Positions 58,609 to 64,000 of a stretch of 64,000 nt of DNA are shown here, piece by piece. Both the position numbers and the translations under genes were made by a program. Source of the stretch: Limnephilus marmoratus (Eukaryota; Arthropoda; Insecta; Trichoptera; Limnephilidae); NCBI GenBank assembly GCA_917880885.1, contig OU862933.1, forward strand, positions 6,619,452 through 6,683,451. Reading direction: 5' to 3'. The notes beneath the pieces were generated by a model, which saw only the letters and a list, made by a program, of their open reading frames with translations, searched no databases and was not told where the DNA came from. Within the stretch, counting starts at the first letter, position 1. The number at the start of each line of letters is the position of its first letter.

Positions 58609-61176
58609 CTATGTCACGGCTCTTTTGGTGACACCTCTGGCCGTCCTCAAGGAGACGACGCGGACGCGTCCGTCTTGGCCAGGGTGGATCTCCGTCACTC
58701 GCGCCATCCTCCAGTACTGCGGAGGTAGCTGGTTGTCTTTGATGATGACCATGTCACCAGGCTGTAAACTGCGTTGACGTCCTTCTTGCCATTTGACTCG
58801 GTTCTGCAATTCTGCTAGGTATTCCCGGCTCCATCTGTGCCAAAAAGATTGAACAACGGTAGACATCTTTTGGTAAATATTAAGCCTGTTTGTAGGCAGA
58901 TGATGGATATCAAGCTCAGGCAATGCTAACAGGTTGTCGCCAATAAGGAAGTGTGACGGAGTGAGGGCGTTTAAGTCATTTGGATCTGATGTTAATGGAG
59001 TCAGAGGACGGGAATTTAAACAAGCCTCAATCTGTATTAGTATGGTATTCATTCCTTCGTATGTCAAAACAGTTGACCGCATTGCTTTTTTTAAATGCAA
59101 CTTGGTCATTTTAACTGCACTTTCCCAAAGTCCCCCGTGATGCGGTGAGCGGGGAGGCAAGAAGCTCCAGCTAATATTCTGCTGGGCCAAAAAATTATGG
59201 ATTTCTTTATCAGATGCCTTCAAAAAATCAAATAGTTCAGTAAGTTCCCTATAACTACCTGTAAAGTTATCAGTAAAGAGTCGTGAGGGTTTACCCCTCC
59301 TAGCTATAAATCTTTTCAATGCATTCATAAATGCCATTGAAGTTAAATTAGTCACTAATTCTAGGTGAATTGCCTTCGTTGAAAAACAAATAAATAAACA
59401 TATGTAAGATTTTACACTCTTAGCATTTCTGGTTAAACCAGACTTAATTAAAATTGAACCTGCAAAATCTATGCTGGTTACATAAAATGGTCTATGGATT
59501 CGGAATCGGTCAGCAGGAAGGTCACCCATGAGCTGGCGACACTTGCGCGGACGGACTCGGAAACATACAATACATTTATGCAGTGCTCGCTTCACTGCGT
59601 TTTTACCAAATATTGGCCAAAAACGTAAACGCAGTAATGCGAGCAGAGCATTACATCCTAAATGTAAATTCTCATAATGCAGATGGATTATTATTAAGTC
59701 AGTCAACTTATGATTTTGTGGTAACAAAATTGGATGTTTTTGAGAGCCTGAGGTAATATCGGATTGTGATAGTCGACCTCCAACACACAACAACCCATCC
59801 TGCATCAAAGGATTTAGTGCCTTTACTTTGCTCTGCCTAGATACAAATCTTCCATTACTCACAGACGCTATTTCATCATGAAATGCGAATCGCTGAGCGT
59901 TCAAATTCAATACATGCATGACATGTTCCAGTTCGCTTACAGAAAGCTCGTCGACCCGCATCGGTCTTCGTTTAGAACAGTTATGTATGAAACGTAACAT
60001 ATAAGCAACTACGCGCCTCAGTCGTCTTAATGAAGAATAATTATTAAATATTTCCCTATTTCTAAAAGATTTTTTATTAAAGCAGAAAATTTTCCTCGGT
60101 ACCCGAATATGATTTGCTTTACCGAGACTCAGCGTGTAAATCTGCCAGGCCAATAAAAGGTCATTGGGTAGCTTGTCATCCCAGGATGTTTTTAGCTTCC
60201 ACAATCTCTGCATAATTATCTTACCGACAATGATTACTGGGCCTACCAGTCCTAAAGGGTCAAACACTTTTGAAATTAATGATAAAACTTGACGTTTTGT
60301 TACTTCTAACTTTGAGTCTATGCTTTCTACCTGATAGGTAAACTCATCAAGTTTGGTGTCCCATATTAATCCGAGAATCTTAGCTTCATTGGATTCATTT
60401 GGCAATAATTCTAAATTATCTTTAGAATCATTAATCGAGGGCGCATTAGACCTCCATTTTCTAATCTCCATGCCTGCTGTAGCAAGCGCATTAATGATTT
60501 GTGATTTAAGCAAGTGACAAGTATCAATGGAGTCACTACCAGAAAGAAAATCACCTACATAAAAATTTTCCTTAAGGGATTTACTAGCTAATGGATGAGT
60601 AAATGAAACGTCATTACCTAGCTGATGCAGACAACGTATTGCTAAATAAGGCGAAGGAGCCAAACCATATGTCACCGTGTTTAGCGTATAGTGTTTCGAA
60701 CAATCCTCCGCACCCCTTCTCCATAATATACGTTGGTAATTTCTGTGTTCCGGGTTGATATTAATTTGGCGGTACATTTTTGCAATATCTGCGGTGACTG
60801 CATATTGATGTTTTCTGAAAAATACCAAGTGGCAAAATATATCATTTTGAATGGTGGGCCCAATCATTAGAGCGCGATTCAAAGAAATCCCTCGAGCGGG
60901 TTTAGCCGACCCGTCAAAAACAACACGAATTTTAGTAGTTGTGCTTGATTCTTTAAATACAGCGTGATGTGGTAAATAATAAGTAGTTTCATCACGTATT
61001 GGCGGTTCACATTCAGTCATGTGACCTAACGCAAGATACTCATCAATAAATTCCGAGTATTGTTCCTTTAAACTAGGTTGTCTTAAGAATTTCCTTTCCA
61101 TTGACACTAATCTACTTTTAGCAATACTAAATGAATCTCCTAATTGAGATAGGTTAGATTTAAATGGTAAGTTCAC
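58609..61176 (-). CDS. pol: BEL/Pao Pol: RT and integrase, RNase H missing, YVGD active site
   Basis: 855 codons. RT motifs DETTYYLPHHAV, FDGSAK, ADIAKMYRQI and TYGLAPSP are present, but the catalytic box is FYVGDFLSG where BEL/Pao RTs have YVDD (first Asp is Gly; complement near 60540-60560). After KVFDPLGLVGP and the HIRVPRKI stretch the protein goes directly to YSSLRRLRRVVAYMLRF. The RNase H domain, normally about 250 residues with DAS and LEL motifs, is absent without frame loss. Integrase: HLHYENLHLG...CIVC finger, SIDFAG, LFTDN (the usual GTN that follows is missing), GLWESAVK. C-terminal part VVQSFWHRWSREYLAELQ and PGDMVIIKD is normal. It is separated from Gag by one in-frame TAG. Self-replication is unlikely. 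Confidence 0.9.
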   Translation of the reverse strand: MNLPFKSNLSQLGDSFSIAKSRLVSMERKFLRQPSLKEQYSEFIDEYLALGHMTECEPPIRDETTYYLPHHAVFKESSTTTKIRVVFDGSAKPARGISLNRALMIGPTIQNDIFCHLVFFRKHQYAVTADIAKMYRQININPEHRNYQRILWRRGAEDCSKHYTLNTVTYGLAPSPYLAIRCLHQLGNDVSFTHPLASKSLKENFYVGDFLSGSDSIDTCHLLKSQIINALATAGMEIRKWRSNAPSINDSKDNLELLPNESNEAKILGLIWDTKLDEFTYQVESIDSKLEVTKRQVLSLISKVFDPLGLVGPVIIVGKIIMQRLWKLKTSWDDKLPNDLLLAWQIYTLSLGKANHIRVPRKIFCFNKKSFRNREIFNNYSSLRRLRRVVAYMLRFIHNCSKRRPMRVDELSVSELEHVMHVLNLNAQRFAFHDEIASVSNGRFVSRQSKVKALNPLMQDGLLCVGGRLSQSDITSGSQKHPILLPQNHKLTDLIIIHLHYENLHLGCNALLALLRLRFWPIFGKNAVKRALHKCIVCFRVRPRKCRQLMGDLPADRFRIHRPFYVTSIDFAGSILIKSGLTRNAKSVKSYICLFICFSTKAIHLELVTNLTSMAFMNALKRFIARRGKPSRLFTDNFTGSYRELTELFDFLKASDKEIHNFLAQQNISWSFLPPRSPHHGGLWESAVKMTKLHLKKAMRSTVLTYEGMNTILIQIEACLNSRPLTPLTSDPNDLNALTPSHFLIGDNLLALPELDIHHLPTNRLNIYQKMSTVVQSFWHRWSREYLAELQNRVKWQEGRQRSLQPGDMVIIKDNQLPPQYWRMARVTEIHPGQDGRVRVVSLRTARGVTKRAVT

Positions 61177-61254
61177 TACAAATCTACCATTTGCATCGCG
61201 TTTATGCGTGCCTTTGAAAATCTTTTCACATTCACTATCTTCCAGAGAGTGATG

Positions 61255-63093
61255 CTAATTATTTTCAATTTCTTCAACCTTCCAAAACCTTTCTATTTGA
61301 TTCTGCAAAGAATTTAATGAAATATGACAAACTTTAACTGGCCTCGTATTTTGACGCCTCTGTACAGCTCCTGATATTATCCAGCCTAGCTCCGTTCGAT
61401 GCAATGTAGGTTTATCCTTTCCTAACTGTATCTGATCCGTACGAACCACCTGCCAGAATATCTCTGCTCCGATCAGCATATCAATAGCAGCTGGCTGGTA
61501 AAACTGCGGATCAGCTAACTGGATGCCGTCTGGAATGTTCAACATTTTTGGATTAATCAAGGTCTGTGGAAGATTGCAAGAAATCTCATCTAATACCAAA
61601 CAAGATATTTCATCCCGGTATTGAGAACATAATGATTTAAATTTAATGTCAACTGTTTCCTTTACATGAATTAAATTATTATGCAAACCTGAAACAGGTA
61701 TATTCAACTTTGTACAATGCAAATTTAATCTTTTACAAGTATCCTTTGTAATAAAATTAGACATTGAACCCGAATCCAAAAGTGCGCGTATTTTGTGTGT
61801 TCCACCATACGCGTCTTCTATTTTTACTATTATGGTAGATAGTAAAATTTCCCGCCCGTTCATGTCACTATGACATGCTAAATTTACTGGTGCCTCCGAC
61901 TGACCCTTGCCAGTTGAAGTACCCGCTTGTACATTATCAGTATTGATATGTAACAGAGTGTGATGTTTTCGATCACAAACACTGCATTTTTCCTTCCACC
62001 TGCACAACTTTGAAAGGTGCCCCGGTTTTAGGCAGTTATAACATAAATTGTTCTTTGAAACGAACTTTCTTCGTGCCGCTGGTTCTTTGTTAACAAATAT
62101 TTTGCAAGAATAAATGAAATGACTGTGATTACACAGCATACAATTAACGTTGCTCGACGCTAACGTAACCTTGTTAGTAGACTTCTTTTCCTTAAAATTA
62201 AAAAACTTTGCTTTTGTTGCAACTGGTTCCGATTTCTGTTGCATTCCACCAATATCACCTTGGATAGTTTCCAGGATCTGAGACCTTTGTGAAATAAAAT
62301 TGCTAAACTGCACGAACGTAGGATAAACTTCGTCGCATTCTATTGATTCCCAAAGGCTACGTGTGTGATTATCTAACTTTGAGGTTAGAATATGAATGAT
62401 TAACGTGTCCCAATGGTCTGTCGGTAGCTTTAAGTTGCGTAAAGCTCTCAAATGAATGTTTGCTTGATCAATTAAATTCCGTAATTCATGATGATTCTGT
62501 CGTTTTAACGGTGTAAAACTAAATAAGAAATTCAAATGTCTATTTGCTATAAGTCGGACATTTTCGTATCTCGAAATAAGCATTGTCCAAGCTGCACTAT
62601 AATTATCCCCGGTTATTTCTAGAGAACTAATCAAATCAAGTGCCTCTCCGGACACATAACTAATAAGGTAATGAAATTTCTGAACATTATTTAATTTACT
62701 GTTATCATGAATTAAGGCAATGAACGAATTTTTAAAAGTCAACCATTTATGGTTGTCACCTGAAAACACTGGTATAGAGATTGGTGGTAAATTTACTGAT
62801 ATATTTGGGACATTTTCAATCTTCTTAAATTTTGATAACATTTCCTGTCCTAATGCAATTACATTAAAATATGTACCTTCAAAATTATCCCTCGCGTCAT
62901 TATCTTCTGATTTGTTCAATAAATCAATCTCCAGCTGAATTTTGGAGAATTCTATCAGAGAAGGTTTAATGGCGTCCAACCTGGCTGACAACACGCCAGG
63001 TGTAATATCATTTTCGTTGCTTAAATAGGTTTCGAATCTCGTTAATGAACCTTTCAAAACCCCGCGCCGTTTAATCAACTTGTCGAGTTCCAT
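61255..63093 (-). CDS. gag: BEL/Pao Gag with aspartic protease
   Basis: 612 aa from MELDKLIKRRG. The region 100-280 is the BEL/Pao capsid family (LPPISIPVFSGDNHKWLTFKN, then HELRNLIDQANIHLRAL). Zinc knuckles near 345-380: CYNCLKPGHLSKLC and CSVCDRKHHTLLH. Protease near 435: RALLDSGSMSNFI with DSG, and later IDMLIGAEIFWQ and ELGWIISG. It ends EEIENN and TAG at 61255. The next codons run on in the same frame into pol (HHSLEDSECEKIF), so in this family the two are normally a single polyprotein. The TAG is either a nonsense change or a readthrough point. Confidence 0.9.
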   Translation of the reverse strand: MELDKLIKRRGVLKGSLTRFETYLSNENDITPGVLSARLDAIKPSLIEFSKIQLEIDLLNKSEDNDARDNFEGTYFNVIALGQEMLSKFKKIENVPNISVNLPPISIPVFSGDNHKWLTFKNSFIALIHDNSKLNNVQKFHYLISYVSGEALDLISSLEITGDNYSAAWTMLISRYENVRLIANRHLNFLFSFTPLKRQNHHELRNLIDQANIHLRALRNLKLPTDHWDTLIIHILTSKLDNHTRSLWESIECDEVYPTFVQFSNFISQRSQILETIQGDIGGMQQKSEPVATKAKFFNFKEKKSTNKVTLASSNVNCMLCNHSHFIYSCKIFVNKEPAARRKFVSKNNLCYNCLKPGHLSKLCRWKEKCSVCDRKHHTLLHINTDNVQAGTSTGKGQSEAPVNLACHSDMNGREILLSTIIVKIEDAYGGTHKIRALLDSGSMSNFITKDTCKRLNLHCTKLNIPVSGLHNNLIHVKETVDIKFKSLCSQYRDEISCLVLDEISCNLPQTLINPKMLNIPDGIQLADPQFYQPAAIDMLIGAEIFWQVVRTDQIQLGKDKPTLHRTELGWIISGAVQRRQNTRPVKVCHISLNSLQNQIERFWKVEEIENN

Positions 63094-63489
63094 TTTTTAC
63101 AAACGAAATAACACTAACTTGATTTAAAAACTGAATACACAATACACAACGCGACAGTTTGACGTAAACAACAATGAATAATACCATAAATAATATACTT
63201 TGGATCATAGAGAAACCACTCACAATACTATAGCATACAAAGACGAAACTTGCAACCGCGTGGCTAGAAATGTAGGTAGGCAAAAGCAAAGTTATTCGGC
63301 AGACTGAATACAACAATAAAAATTATTATCACCAACAAATTTATGCTATGTAATATTGAAAGCATCTGATTATGAACACCCGAATGTAATTCGATATAAT
63401 CAATACGAAATAATGTGGCATCTACACAGATTCTTAGCTTTTTAAATGGAATTTGAAAGGACAATGAAAGGAAGGCTACAACCTGATTT

Positions 63490-63728
63490 GCTGTGCATGC
63501 GAGCGTCGTGATGAGGCTCGCTTGATCAATCCAATGATGGTGATGAGGACGCCGACTGGACCAATCCCGATGATGATGAGGCCGCCGACTGGACCACTCC
63601 CGATGATGATGAGGCCTGACTGGGCCACTCCAAATAATGATCTTCAGTCTCAAATGGATCAATCCAAATAATGATCACCCAGCTTGAATGAGTCAATCCA
63701 ATAATGATCATCCGGCTCGAAGGACCAA
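63490..63728 (-). repeat. BEL/Pao leader: primer-binding site and about 36-bp repeats
   Basis: Directly inside the 5' LTR the minus strand reads TTGGTCCTTCGAGCCGGATG, the likely primer-binding site. Related segments follow about every 36 bp: TTGGATTGACTCATTCAAGC, TTGGATTGATCC, TTGGAGTGGCCCAGTC, GGAGTGGTCCAGTCGGCGG, GGATTGGTCCAGTCGGCG and TTGGATTGATCAAGCGAGCC, alternating with GATGATCATTA or CATCATCATCGG. Confidence 0.75.
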
Positions 63729-64000
63729 TGTTCAGGATCTCAACTTCCGCTCTCCTGACAAAGCAATCCGGCGTGGTAACACCAGATTCCAAGGGAAGTG
63801 TGGCTGGAGTAACTCTTCAATAATAACTCCAGCTCTTGAATAATTGGTCTTTATTGAAACAATAAAAGACCCGTAGGGTAGCTCATGTACGGTGAGCCCA
63901 ATGATGCTATCTCTCTCCGCGGTTTTATAACCCACATGAAGTGAAAACCTGGCAGCAGACGTTTTGCCCAAAAACGACCCGCCCAAGACGGATGGTAACA
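63729..64000 (-). repeat. BEL/Pao 5' LTR, partial
   Basis: Identical to 57827-58098. The rest lies beyond the window. Confidence 0.92.

Larger units (their letters stand above)
57827..64000 (-). mobile_element. BEL/Pao LTR retrotransposon (5' LTR cut by window end)
   Basis: LTR sequence at 57827 and again at 63729, identical over the 272 bp visible in both. Minus-strand order: 5' LTR, leader with repeats, Gag-protease, RT-integrase, 3' LTR. The element is structurally recent but its pol is defective (see pol). Confidence 0.93.

Overview
The window looks like AT-rich heterochromatin-like or intergenic DNA of an arthropod, most likely an insect (possibly hemipteran; the species cannot be fixed from the sequence alone). 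I found no convincing single-copy host gene. Nearly everything recognisable is transposable element (TE): one Penelope-like element, at least six non-LTR (LINE) lineages, a Ty3/gypsy and a BEL/Pao LTR retrotransposon, six Helitron-type elements, a hAT-like and a mariner-like DNA element, several MITEs and foldbacks, and two high-copy short families, here called SINE-A and Repeat-B. Family assignments come from visible motifs only; no database search was possible.

Layout. 1-3.57 kb: a Penelope-like element in tandem/inverted arrangement, with RT (cut by the window edge), GIY-YIG endonuclease, 477-bp inverted pLTR arms and hammerhead-like cores. 4.1-10.6 kb: a Helitron, SINE-A copies, and a Repeat-B copy split by a 1,062-bp hAT-like element with an 8-bp target duplication. 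11.9-19.3 kb: decayed LINEs, including one LINE nested in another and a 197-bp RTE-like fragment with a perfect 15-bp target duplication. 19.3-25.1 kb: LINE-C, with two intact ORFs and a minisatellite between them. 25.7-30.4 kb: a Helitron, Repeat-B, and a head-to-tail pair of Helitrons. 30.4-34.9 kb: a mariner remnant, foldbacks, a tRNA-like inverted pair and a MITE. 35.5-38.2 kb: Helitron sequence whose interior is about 1.9 kb of heat-shock-element-like motifs (alternating GAA/TTC at 5-bp phase).

38.5-43.5 kb: a young Ty3/gypsy element with near-identical LTRs and a 4-bp target duplication; gag and pol are joined by a -1 slippery site that falls inside the protease domain. 43.5-48.3 kb: Repeat-B, a 70-bp perfect-TIR MITE, SINE-A copies and LINE scraps. 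48.4-56.6 kb: LINE-D, with ORF1 split by insertion of LINE-E, which keeps an intact 995-aa ORF2. 57-57.8 kb: foldback and MITE. 57.8-64 kb: a BEL/Pao element on the minus strand with LTRs identical over the visible 272 bp, but lacking RNase H, carrying YVGD instead of YVDD, and with one in-frame TAG between Gag-PR and RT; its 5' LTR runs off the window.

The genes do not cooperate in a host pathway; each cluster is a replication unit of its own element. The strongest leads are the HSE-rich Helitron, the young but RNase H-less BEL element (implying trans-mobilisation or very recent decay), the split-protease frameshift, and the minisatellite and unrecognised ORFs in the LINEs.
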